From: Marvinbryantia sp.
Lineage (GTDB): Bacteria; Bacillota; Clostridia; Lachnospirales; Lachnospiraceae
Assembly: GCA_016297895.1 (NCBI GenBank)
Contig: JAEDFS010000001.1
Span: forward strand, 127,652 to 191,651
Direction: 5' to 3'
DNA length: 64,000 nucleotides
Part shown: positions 44,419-52,343 of the stretch, piece after piece
Layout: every line of letters begins with the position of its first letter
Position numbering within the stretch: position 1 is the first letter of the stretch
Program-made: the position numbers and the translations under genes
Notes under the pieces: generated by a model
What the model was told of the DNA's origin: nothing
The model's input: the letters and a program-made list of their open reading frames with translations, nothing else
Database searches by the model: none

Positions 44419-46395
44419 TCAGAGCTCCATTCGATATCCGGTATCATAGGCTGTTTCATCCAGTACCAGATAAATTTCATAACTGTTTTCCGGAAGACCA
44501 ACGAGAGAAGTCCAACCGGAAACAGAAACATTGGTAAGTTCTTCTCCTGCAGCGGCATTCTGAGTCAGTGTGTATACACGACAGTCGGTATTTCCTTTTA
44601 ATACCAGATATCCCGGATGAAGAGCATCAACAGGGGAATTGGTTTCATAGAGGCCTTTTAGGGAAAGCTTCAGCGGATCAAGGGTAAAGGTAAAACCGTC
44701 AAAGGCAAGGGGTTTGGCATTTTCCAGAGAAACTTCCGTATCGGTCTGAAGAGTCTCTCCCAGGGTCCCCAGAAGCTTTGGACTGACAGTGAGATCCAGA
44801 GAGCCGTTCCCGGAATAAAACGGGATTCTCAGGGAACGGTATGTCAGGGAGGCAAAGGTGTCACCGGAAATGGTCAGTTCAAATGCGAGAGTCCCATTTA
44901 CAACCTGATCAATATGGGTGGTTTTGGTAAGCCCGGGAGTCATCATATCGGTGGGACCGTAATCATGGGAATCCTCTTCTTCGCTGTACAGATGGGAACC
45001 GGCGGTGATCCAGAGATTCTCTTTTGTTCCGTCCAGGGATTCCACACCGGATACCCAGTCAGAATACCACTGGGCGCCCCGTTCTTTTCCATATTCGTAG
45101 ACCTGCTCGATCGTCATGTCATCGGTATTGATACGATAAACGACGGCTCTGGAGTATACGTCAGCGCCGGAGACACGATTTTCATCATCCGGATCTTTTA
45201 CCTTATAGCTTCCATTGTCAAACATGCAGATATCGCCGTTTTCCAGCATGGTTACCTGGTGCTGGGCATACTGCCATTCAAAATCATCGCCGATGGGGGT
45301 GAAGAACAGGGATGAATCTGTGTTTTCCCAGCCATCCGGATCACCCAGGATCCATGCCAGAGACTTATCAGACTTATCAATCGCTACAATGGCGTCTTTG
45401 TGTCTTGCTGACAAAAGAACCAGGTCATTTTTTTCATCATACCACACACCGTTGTTGTGGAACCAGTCCAGATCCTCAGAGCCGTCTTCCTCAAGGGAAA
45501 CGGAAACGCCGTCCTCCCGGTCCAGGAGATCCTTCACATCCAGTTCCCAGACTACATCGCCGGTATTCCGGTCAATTTCCACCACATAGTCCTCCACATA
45601 CTGAAGATCTGGACTGTCACCTGCAACCAGGAGATTTCCGCTTGGAAGCTCCTGGAAATCGTGATGCATACCGCCCGGAATCGCATATTCTCTGTATATT
45701 TTTCCGGACAGGTCGAATTCCAGAAGTCCGGAACGATAATAGGTCTGACGGACAACAAAAGTGGAAGGCGCCATCAGATGGCCGTTTTCCAACAGATGAA
45801 CACCTAACGTTCCGGCACCTGTGAAATACCAGCGGATGTCTCCGGCGGCATCTACCGCATATAGTTTGCCGCCAAGGGAACAGCAGATCGTAAGCTGACC
45901 ATAATCATAGGAAGAATCATCGATCATATCTACGGTAAATTCGCCAAAATTCAGATTCAGGTCTTCGGTGGTGATCTCCAGGGTGTTGGAGGTGCCGTCC
46001 TCCAGTGTAAGTTCCACCTGGGTGGTATCTCCGCTGTACAGGCCGTATACAGGAATCACATGATCCTGTGCAGCTTCGAAGGTCCCTGCGATATCGTTTT
46101 CGGGTGATTTTCCCTTTACCGTAATGGTGCCTCCGGTTTTTTCATCCGTATGGAAAACCACAACGGCGGTAAGCGGAGAATTTCCATAAGGATTCAGGAT
46201 CACACTGGGTTCTTCAAAGGAATAACCGTTTTGCGCTTCCAGAAGAAGAGCTTCATCGATGGCATTCTGACTGGCAAAGGGGTCTGTCATTTCCAGGACA
46301 GTGGAGGATGTTTCAGCTGTGACGGTCAGTGCGGTCAATTGGCTAAGGCCGATTCCTGCGGCCAGGAGGCAGCCGGATAAAATGTGTTTCTTCAT
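44419..46395 (-). CDS. Arylsulfotransferase (ASST)-family protein, secreted paralogue
   Basis: A 658-residue protein with a cleavable signal peptide (ILSGCLLAAGIGLSQLTALTVTAE at the start, read in pieces). It shares the layout of its downstream paralogue: VILNPYGNSPLTAVVVF in the N-terminal domain, GGMHHDFQELPSGNLLVAG, DWFHNNGVWYD, LLSARHKDAIVAID and YAQHQVTMLENGDI in the propeller, and a C-terminal beta-sandwich region. The AQHQ histidine is a candidate for the sulfated nucleophile. It follows the lipoprotein gene after 30 bp and precedes its paralogue after 3 bp. Sulfate transfer to phenols in the gut is a plausible role. Confidence 0.83.
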   Translation of the reverse strand: MKKHILSGCLLAAGIGLSQLTALTVTAETSSTVLEMTDPFASQNAIDEALLLEAQNGYSFEEPSVILNPYGNSPLTAVVVFHTDEKTGGTITVKGKSPENDIAGTFEAAQDHVIPVYGLYSGDTTQVELTLEDGTSNTLEITTEDLNLNFGEFTVDMIDDSSYDYGQLTICCSLGGKLYAVDAAGDIRWYFTGAGTLGVHLLENGHLMAPSTFVVRQTYYRSGLLEFDLSGKIYREYAIPGGMHHDFQELPSGNLLVAGDSPDLQYVEDYVVEIDRNTGDVVWELDVKDLLDREDGVSVSLEEDGSEDLDWFHNNGVWYDEKNDLVLLSARHKDAIVAIDKSDKSLAWILGDPDGWENTDSSLFFTPIGDDFEWQYAQHQVTMLENGDICMFDNGSYKVKDPDDENRVSGADVYSRAVVYRINTDDMTIEQVYEYGKERGAQWYSDWVSGVESLDGTKENLWITAGSHLYSEEEDSHDYGPTDMMTPGLTKTTHIDQVVNGTLAFELTISGDTFASLTYRSLRIPFYSGNGSLDLTVSPKLLGTLGETLQTDTEVSLENAKPLAFDGFTFTLDPLKLSLKGLYETNSPVDALHPGYLVLKGNTDCRVYTLTQNAAAGEELTNVSVSGWTSLVGLPENSYEIYLVLDETAYDTGYRMEL

Positions 46396-46425
46396 ATTAT
46401 AAAATGTCCTTTCAGATCAAATGAT

Positions 46426-47028
46426 TTATGAAAAGGTGTACTGGAAAGATTCCTCTGCGAATGGATAGGAAAGTGTCAGTTCTTCGGCCCCTTCTTTGAC
46501 CTCAAAAGCGATCCATCCTTCGTTGGAACCAAAATTCAGGGTCGTCCCAGGCATACGCATCATACCCAGATCCATGATAAATTCATCTTCCATACGGTGA
46601 TATTCAGTTCCGGCAGCATCGGTCAGCTTCAGCTCTTTCCAGTCAATGACCTCTGTGCTGTTTTCTTTTTCAACCAGAAGTTTCATGAGGCAAAAGGTGT
46701 TGCCCTCAGAGGCTTCCTTTACATATTCACTGGTTTCCACTCCGGTGTATCCAAGATCTACACTGACATTTTCCAGGGAAGGATTTATCTGCATATCTTC
46801 CACTACAATGTGCCAGCCGGCAACCGTGGTATCCATGATCGGGGCGTCGGAGGAATTTGCAGAATCAGAAGAATCTGACGGAGCTTCCGTTTGAACTTCT
46901 GACTGGGTCGGCTCTTCCGTCTGGGTGCTGACCGATGCGTCTGTATCATTCTTGCTGCTGCATCCGGTCATAAGAACTGCACCTGCAAACAGGATGCAGG
47001 AAAAGGTAACGAACTGTTTTTTTATCAT
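46426..47028 (-). CDS. Lipoprotein with DUF4352-like domain
   Basis: A 200-residue lipoprotein: signal peptide with lipobox LMTGC (lipidated Cys near residue 23), then a Ser/Thr/Glu/Asp-rich spacer of about 40 residues, then a beta-rich domain (GWHIVVEDMQINPSLENVSV, NTFCLMKLLVEKEN, NEGWIAFEVKEGAEELTLSY read in pieces) resembling DUF4352/telokin-like immunoglobulin folds. It is the first gene of the arylsulfotransferase operon and is probably a surface partner of the two enzymes. Function not known. Confidence 0.82.
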   Translation of the reverse strand: MIKKQFVTFSCILFAGAVLMTGCSSKNDTDASVSTQTEEPTQSEVQTEAPSDSSDSANSSDAPIMDTTVAGWHIVVEDMQINPSLENVSVDLGYTGVETSEYVKEASEGNTFCLMKLLVEKENSTEVIDWKELKLTDAAGTEYHRMEDEFIMDLGMMRMPGTTLNFGSNEGWIAFEVKEGAEELTLSYPFAEESFQYTFS

Positions 47029-47182
47029 AACAAAACCTCATTTCTGTTTTTACTGATTTTATTCAGTTTCTATCATAAAGGAATAATGTGATGGAATTAT
47101 GAGATGAAACACTTTTTTTATGATTATGTAATGAAAATGCAATGTGAACGAGACGAAATGAAACGAAAATGTCACATCCGCA

Positions 47183-47370
47183 CAACAAAAGGCGGCCCCC
47201 ACTGTGGCGGACCGTCGGCTGGATCTATGTAAACTCTCCTTCCCGGGATATCCGGGAATAGAAAGATTATGTTTTGTCGAAGCCGTTCCAACACATGCGC
47301 GCGTTGCACCGAAGCGACTCCATTGGATTTATAGTTTCTGTTTCAGAATGTTTCCTCCTGATTAACTATG
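47183..47370 (-). ncRNA. Structured leader or small RNA upstream of the lipoprotein/arylsulfotransferase operon
   Basis: This GC-rich stretch stands out in an AT-rich 500-bp gap. On the minus strand it has an outer pairing AACTAT/ATAGTT (47364-47369 with 47331-47336), an AGGAGG with no good start codon, a region with GTCG/CGAC and CAAC/GTTG pairings, a 7-bp hairpin TTCCCGG/CCGGGAA (47240-47258), and finally a GC-rich hairpin (47193-47214) followed by CCTTTTGTTG, which looks like an intrinsic terminator. An 18-codon ORF (47323-47267), without ribosome site, lies inside. A possible -10 TATACT stands just upstream. I cannot match it to a known RNA family. It may be an attenuating leader or an independent RNA. 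Confidence 0.55.
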
Positions 47371-47457
47371 AAACCAGTATAATATGAATTTGTGTCCAAA
47401 ATATGGAAGGATTCCAAAATAATTCTTAAGGAAATTACGGAAATTTAAATTTTACGG

Positions 47458-47486
47458 TTGTATGGACAAGTAGAATCTTCTATAAT
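47458..47486 (+). promoter_or_regulatory. ybaK promoter
   Basis: TTGTAT and a perfect TATAAT are separated by 17 bp, about 43 bp before the start codon. Confidence 0.82.
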
Positions 47487-47528
47487 AAGGATTATTTGAA
47501 AGGAACAGTCAGACAGGAGAGAAAGAAA

Positions 47529-48014
47529 ATGGCAATCGAGAAAGTAAGAGAATACTTCAGAACATTCGGAATAGAAGACAGAATACTGGAGATGGAGCAT
47601 TCCAGCGCAACCGTAGAGCTGGCTGCAGAGGCAGTGGGGGTGGAGCCTGCAAGGATCGCAAAGACGCTTTCTTTTAAAAAGGAAGATCATGCGATTCTGA
47701 TCGTGGCGGCAGGAGATGCGAAGGTGGACAACCGTAAATTCAAGGATACCTTCGGCATGAAAGCAAAAATGCTCGCACCGGATGAGGTAGTGGAACTTGC
47801 AGGACATGCTATAGGAGGCGTATGTCCCTTTGCAGTACCGGATACAGCGGAAGTATATCTGGACGAATCACTGAAACGCTTTGATATGGTATATCCGGCC
47901 TGCGGGAGCAGCAACAGTGCCATTGGACTGACACTTCCGGAGCTTGAAAAGTATTCCGGTTACAGCCGGTGGGTGGATGTGTGTAAGGGATGGAACGAAG
48001 AAAATAATGCCTGA
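47529..48014 (+). CDS. ybaK: YbaK/EbsC-family aminoacyl-tRNA deacylase
   Basis: A 161-residue member of the YbaK/ProX editing family, which hydrolyses misacylated tRNA (commonly Cys-tRNA(Pro)). Conserved pieces are HSSATVELAAEAVGVEPARIAKTL, KTLSFKKEDHAILIVAAGD, VDNRKFKDTFG and the GHAIGGVCPFAV motif near residue 97. The ATG follows AGGAGAGAAAG; an ATG 33 bases upstream has no ribosome site. It is a single-gene unit between its own promoter and terminator. Confidence 0.92.
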   Translation: MAIEKVREYFRTFGIEDRILEMEHSSATVELAAEAVGVEPARIAKTLSFKKEDHAILIVAAGDAKVDNRKFKDTFGMKAKMLAPDEVVELAGHAIGGVCPFAVPDTAEVYLDESLKRFDMVYPACGSSNSAIGLTLPELEKYSGYSRWVDVCKGWNEENNA

Positions 48015-48032
48015 CAAAATGCAAAGAATAGC

Positions 48033-48076
48033 GAGACTTTTGTTTCAGACTCAGTCTGAAGCAGGGGTCTTTTTTC
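48033..48076 (+). terminator. ybaK terminator
   Basis: TTTCAGAC and GTCTGAAG form the inner stem and AGAC/GTCT the outer, followed by a long T-rich run. Confidence 0.82.
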
Positions 48077-48162
48077 TTTCCTTTTAACAGTAGATTTCCT
48101 GCAGAAAATATCGTACAATAGAAACAAGGTTACTATGAACTATGTGAAACGGAGGAAAAAGT

Positions 48163-49224
48163 ATGGAGTTCAACAAAAACGAGGGACAACGGATCATCGA
48201 TCCGGAAAAACTGGAACAAAAAGAACAGAAGCGAAAAAAGAATAAAAAGATGAAAGGTGCCGCAAAGCTTTGCGGAGTCATTGCTGTAGTGGCAGTGGCC
48301 GGAATGCTTCTGGCGGGAGATTCTTTTTACCAGATCGGAGAAGAAGAACAGGCTGTCCTGGTGACATTGGGAAAACCGGCTGCGGTGACGGAGACGGGAC
48401 TTCACTTTAAGATTCCCCTGATCCAGACAGTGCGGAAAGTGAATACTACGATTCAGGGATTTCCCATCGGTTATGACATTCAGACGAACGAAAATATTGA
48501 AGAAGAGAGTGTGATGATCACCTCTGATTATAATTTTATCAATGTAGACTTTTTCGCTGAGTATCGGATCGTGGATCCGGTACAGTATCTGTACGCTTCC
48601 GAGCAGCCGGAAGAGATCCTGAAAAATATTGTGCAGAGTTCTATCCGAACCGTAGTGGGCAGTTATCAGGTAGACGATGTACTGACAACAGGTAAGAGCG
48701 AGATCCAGGCAAAGATCAAGACAATGATCACAGAGCGGCTGGAAGAGCAGGATATCGGGCTGCAGCTTGTGAACATTACCATGCAGGATTCAGAACCGCC
48801 TACAACAGAAGTGGTGCAGGCATTTAAGGCAGTGGAAAATGCAAAGCAGGGCAAAGAGACGGCACTGAATAATGCCAACAAGTACCGCAATGAAAAGCTG
48901 CCGGAGGCGGAAGCTGAGGCAGACCAGATCATAAAAGAAGCGGAAGCCCAGAAGCAGACAAGGATCAATGAAGCAGAAGCACAGGTGGCCCGGTTTAATG
49001 CCATGTATGAGGAATACATCAAAAATCCGGTGGTTACCAAACAGCGAATGTTTTATGAGGCCATGGAGGAAGTGCTGCCGGGCATGAAAGTTGTGATTGA
49101 TAATGGAGATGGTGTGGAGAAGATTCTTCCGCTGGATTCCTTTACCGGTCAGAAAGAAGAAACGGTGCAGGAAACAGATGAAAAAATGTCCGCAGACACC
49201 GGTAAAGGAGGTCAGGAGTCATGA
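48163..49224 (+). CDS. hflK: HflK, SPFH-domain modulator of FtsH protease
   Basis: A 353-residue membrane protein: charged cytoplasmic N-terminus of about 25 residues, one helix (LCGVIAVVAVAGMLLAG), then an SPFH/prohibitin domain (EEQAVLVTLGKPAAVTETGLHFK) and a long alpha-helical region rich in Ala, Glu and Lys (EAEADQIIKEAEAQKQ). HflK and HflC form a cage around FtsH in the membrane and modulate its activity. CGGAGGAAAAAG precedes the start. It overlaps hflC by four bases (ATGA). Confidence 0.93.
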   Translation: MEFNKNEGQRIIDPEKLEQKEQKRKKNKKMKGAAKLCGVIAVVAVAGMLLAGDSFYQIGEEEQAVLVTLGKPAAVTETGLHFKIPLIQTVRKVNTTIQGFPIGYDIQTNENIEEESVMITSDYNFINVDFFAEYRIVDPVQYLYASEQPEEILKNIVQSSIRTVVGSYQVDDVLTTGKSEIQAKIKTMITERLEEQDIGLQLVNITMQDSEPPTTEVVQAFKAVENAKQGKETALNNANKYRNEKLPEAEAEADQIIKEAEAQKQTRINEAEAQVARFNAMYEEYIKNPVVTKQRMFYEAMEEVLPGMKVVIDNGDGVEKILPLDSFTGQKEETVQETDEKMSADTGKGGQES

Positions 49225-50090
49225 AGAAAGTAGGAAAATATATTGCCATCGGAGCAGTCGTGCTGGTACTGGCTCTGGGATTATCCTGTCTGGTGATTAC
49301 CAATAGAAATGAATATAAACTGGTGCGTCAGTTTGGAAAGGTGGTTCGTGTCATTGATCAGGAAGGAATCAGCTTCCGGGTGCCGTTTCTTCAGGAAACC
49401 AGTACCCTGCCAAAGGAGATCCTTCTTTATGACCTGGTTCCGTCTGATGTGATTACCAAGGAAAAGAAAACCATGATCAGCGACAGCTATGTGCTGTGGA
49501 AGATCACAGATCCGCTGAAATTTGCCCAGTCTCTGAACTCATCTATGAGCAATGCGGAAAATCGAATCAATACGGCGGTCTATAATGCGACGAAAAATAC
49601 CATAGGAAGCCTCTATCAGGATGAGGTCATCAGCGGAAGGAACGGAGAGCTGGCAGATGCAGTGATCGCAAGTGTGGAAAATAATCTGGCCCAGTATGGA
49701 ATCGAGATCCTTGCATTCGAACTGAAACAGCTGGATCTTCCGGACGATAACAAGAATTCTGTGTATGAGCGTATGATCTCAGAACGAAACAACATTGCAG
49801 CTACATACACCGCAGAAGGAAATTCGGAAGCAAAGGTGATCCGCAATACCACCGACAAGGAAGTTGCCATTCAGATCTCAGATGCCAAACGTCAGGCGGA
49901 GATCCTGGTTGCAGAGGGCGAAGCAGAGTATATGAAGATTCTGGCTGATGCCTATTCCGATGAAGAAAAGACAGATTTCTATTCCTATGTGAGAAGTCTG
50001 GATGCACTGAAATTATCTATGACAGGAGAGGAGAAGACCGTGATCCTTTCCGCAGACTCGCCTGTTGCAAAGGCATTTTCAGGGGAATAA
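49221..50090 (+). CDS. hflC: HflC, SPFH-domain modulator of FtsH protease
   Basis: A 289-residue partner of HflK with an N-terminal membrane helix (YIAIGAVVLVLALGLSCLVI), an SPFH domain (EYKLVRQFGKVVRVIDQEGISF read in pieces) and a C-terminal helix region with DAKRQAEILVAEGEAEYMKILADAY. It is translated from an ATGA overlap with hflK behind AAAGGAGG. The pair is common in Clostridia, and ftsH itself is elsewhere. Confidence 0.93.
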   Translation: MKKVGKYIAIGAVVLVLALGLSCLVITNRNEYKLVRQFGKVVRVIDQEGISFRVPFLQETSTLPKEILLYDLVPSDVITKEKKTMISDSYVLWKITDPLKFAQSLNSSMSNAENRINTAVYNATKNTIGSLYQDEVISGRNGELADAVIASVENNLAQYGIEILAFELKQLDLPDDNKNSVYERMISERNNIAATYTAEGNSEAKVIRNTTDKEVAIQISDAKRQAEILVAEGEAEYMKILADAYSDEEKTDFYSYVRSLDALKLSMTGEEKTVILSADSPVAKAFSGE

Positions 50091-50114
50091 AAGTAAAATA
50101 GGAGAAGGTAAGAA

Positions 50115-51668
50115 ATGACTTTACGTGAAAAAATCGGACAGCGTCTGATCGTGGGATTTCCGGGTACGGAGCTTACGGAGGAATTCCGGACATTTTTGAA
50201 GGAGTATAAAATAGGTAATATTATTCTTTTTGAGAGAAATGCAGTCAATGACCGGCAGCTTGAGGGCCTGTGCCGGGAGCTTCGGGAGCTGATTCTGGAA
50301 AACACCGGGGAACTGCCATTTATCACCATTGACCAGGAGGGCGGCAATATCTGCAGACTGAAGGAAGATGGGGTGAATGTGCCGGGGGCGATGGCGATCG
50401 CTGCCACAGGGGATCCTCAGAACGCATTTCAGGCAGGTGAACTGACCGGAAAAGAACTGGCAGCAATGGGGATCAATTTTGATCTGGCCCCGGTGATGGA
50501 TGTGAACTGCAATCCGGCCAATCCGATTATCTGTGAGAGAAGCTACGGAGATACACCCCGGCAGGTTGCCGATTATGCGACAGAAATGATGAAAGGTCTT
50601 TTAAAAGAGGGTGTGCTGGCCTGTGCAAAGCATTTCCCGGGACATGGAGATACGGCTTCGGACTCCCATCTTGGGATGCCCGTGGTAAACAAGCCCAGGG
50701 AAGAACTGGAACGGACCGAATTGTATCCGTTTCAGAAAGCGGTGGAAGCCGGAATCCCGGCCATTATGAGTGCTCATATCCGGTTCCCGGCCATGGAGCC
50801 CGACAACCTTCCGGCGACCCTGTCGAAAAGGATCCTTACCGGTTATCTGCGGGAGCAGCTGGGCTTTGAAGGGCTCATCCTGAGTGATTGTCTGGAAATG
50901 GAAGCCATCAAAGGAAGCTGCGGAGTGCCAAAAGGAGCCTGCATGGCCATGGAGGCAGGCGTGGATATGGTATTTATTTCCCATACCATGGAGTTTGCAA
51001 AAGAGGCAGTTAAGGAACTGGAGAAAAAAGCGGACCGGGAACCGGAGTTCGCTGCGAACATTGAAAAAGCGGTACAGAGGATCCTGAAATTTAAGGAAAC
51101 GTATCTGAGAACACAAAATCACCCGGACGGAAAGAAAGTCTACGGTGATCCGGTATCAAAAGAAATGGCATATCAGCTCCTGGAGAAGACCATTGCACCG
51201 GCGAATCTGCCGGGAGGATGCCTTCCGGAAATGGGAGCACACCCTCTGTTTGTGGGATGTCCCTTATTTGATGCAACAGGGGTAGAGGATGCAGGAAGGA
51301 TCTGTCCGACTTTCCCGGAAGCGATGCAGGAGACCCTGGGAGGAACTGCAATCGTGCTTGATCCGGACGGGACAGATCAGAACTGGGAAAAGATCATAAG
51401 CTGCGCAAATGAAAGCAGCTGTGTGGTATATTCTGTTTATCATGCAGATCAGAGACCGGGACAGCTTGCACTTGCGATAAAGCTGGCAGAGCTTTCCGTG
51501 CCGATGATCGTGGTTTCCCTGAAGAGTCCTTATGAGCTGTCGGAAATTCCGGAGCATGTGACACAGATCGCAGCCTGGGAGTATTCCGCAAGATGCTTTA
51601 AGGCAGTTCGGGAGATTCTGGCAGGGAAAAAGAAAATGAGCGGAAAAATGCCCGTTACGATCAGATAA
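50115..51668 (+). CDS. nagZ: Glycoside hydrolase family 3 beta-N-acetylhexosaminidase (NagZ-like)
   Basis: A 517-residue protein without a signal peptide, so cytoplasmic. The N-terminal ~340 residues form the family 3 barrel: ITIDQEGGNICRLK, DLAPVMDVNCNP, KHFPGHGDTASDSHLGMP with the Asp-His acid/base pair specific to NagZ-type enzymes, and LILSDCLEMEAI with the nucleophile aspartate. About 170 further residues follow. Substrates are probably N-acetylglucosamine-linked muropeptides or oligosaccharides in wall recycling. GGAGAAGG precedes the start. It lies 24 bp after hflC and 23 bp before the GNAT gene. Confidence 0.9.
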   Translation: MTLREKIGQRLIVGFPGTELTEEFRTFLKEYKIGNIILFERNAVNDRQLEGLCRELRELILENTGELPFITIDQEGGNICRLKEDGVNVPGAMAIAATGDPQNAFQAGELTGKELAAMGINFDLAPVMDVNCNPANPIICERSYGDTPRQVADYATEMMKGLLKEGVLACAKHFPGHGDTASDSHLGMPVVNKPREELERTELYPFQKAVEAGIPAIMSAHIRFPAMEPDNLPATLSKRILTGYLREQLGFEGLILSDCLEMEAIKGSCGVPKGACMAMEAGVDMVFISHTMEFAKEAVKELEKKADREPEFAANIEKAVQRILKFKETYLRTQNHPDGKKVYGDPVSKEMAYQLLEKTIAPANLPGGCLPEMGAHPLFVGCPLFDATGVEDAGRICPTFPEAMQETLGGTAIVLDPDGTDQNWEKIISCANESSCVVYSVYHADQRPGQLALAIKLAELSVPMIVVSLKSPYELSEIPEHVTQIAAWEYSARCFKAVREILAGKKKMSGKMPVTIR

Positions 51669-51691
51669 GAGAAGAATAGGAGAAATGAGAT

Positions 51692-52156
51692 ATGCCTGAT
51701 ATGCTGGTAAAATTATATGACCTTCCGCCGAAACGAGATCTGAGCGGGAAGGATTATAAGATTCAGAGAGCCATGACACCGGATAAATTCAAGGTCGTGG
51801 AATGGGTGAGAGAACATATGGGAGAAAATACAGCCGGAGAGTGCGATGCCAGCTTTTCCAGACAGCCGGTATCCTGCTTTGTTGCGGTGCGGGATAAAGA
51901 AATCATCGGTTTTGCCTGTTATGATGCAACCGCACGGAATTTTTTCGGTCCCACAAAAGTACTGGAGTCTGAGCAGGGAAAAGGGATCGGAAGAGACCTT
52001 CTTCTGGAATGCATGTACGCCATGCGGGAGGAAGGATACGGATATGCCATCATCGGCGGAGTGGGCCCGGTGAAGTTTTATGAGAAATCCGTGGGTGCTG
52101 TGCTGATCCCGGATTCCACACCGGGAATCTATAAGGATTTCCTGGGAGACATGTAG
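51692..52156 (+). CDS. GNAT-family N-acetyltransferase
   Basis: A 154-residue acetyltransferase. The acetyl-CoA binding loop is EQGKGIGRDLLLECM, followed by the second core strand YAIIGGVGPVKFYEKSVGA. The N-terminal part is DLPPKRDLSGKDYKIQRAMTPDK in segments. The acceptor is unknown; stand-alone GNATs of this size act on proteins, amino acids or drugs. The ATG follows AGGAGAAATG. Its place after nagZ suggests, but does not prove, a link with amino-sugar metabolism. Confidence 0.85.
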   Translation: MPDMLVKLYDLPPKRDLSGKDYKIQRAMTPDKFKVVEWVREHMGENTAGECDASFSRQPVSCFVAVRDKEIIGFACYDATARNFFGPTKVLESEQGKGIGRDLLLECMYAMREEGYGYAIIGGVGPVKFYEKSVGAVLIPDSTPGIYKDFLGDM

Positions 52157-52188
52157 AAATCAGACAGGGGGACGATCTCTGCTGTACT

Positions 52189-52219
52189 GTGAAAAATACA
52201 AAAAAATTGTATTTTTTAC
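52189..52219 (+). terminator. AT-rich hairpin after the GNAT gene
   Basis: GTGAAAAATACAA pairs with TTGTATTTTTTAC with one mismatch, around a 5-A loop. The T-rich right arm could end transcription ahead of the nifJ promoter. Confidence 0.6.
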
Positions 52220-52230
52220 ATGGAGGAAAA

Positions 52231-52259
52231 TGGACAAGAAATTAAAAATGTGTTATGAT
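52231..52259 (+). promoter_or_regulatory. nifJ promoter
   Basis: TGGACA and TATGAT are separated by 17 bp, giving a leader of roughly 80 nt before the start codon. Confidence 0.75.
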
Positions 52260-52343
52260 TAGACCATATGAGAAATTTTGAATGATTATCTCAAAAGAAA
52301 AGAGTCCTTGTCGGATTCAAATAAATAAGGAGGAATATCAAAA

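Noticed and set aside
50115..51668. Link between the NagZ-like gene and the GH3 gene at 31956 through the shared GH3 name
   Set aside because: Glycoside hydrolase family 3 and Gretchen Hagen 3 amido synthetases are unrelated families.
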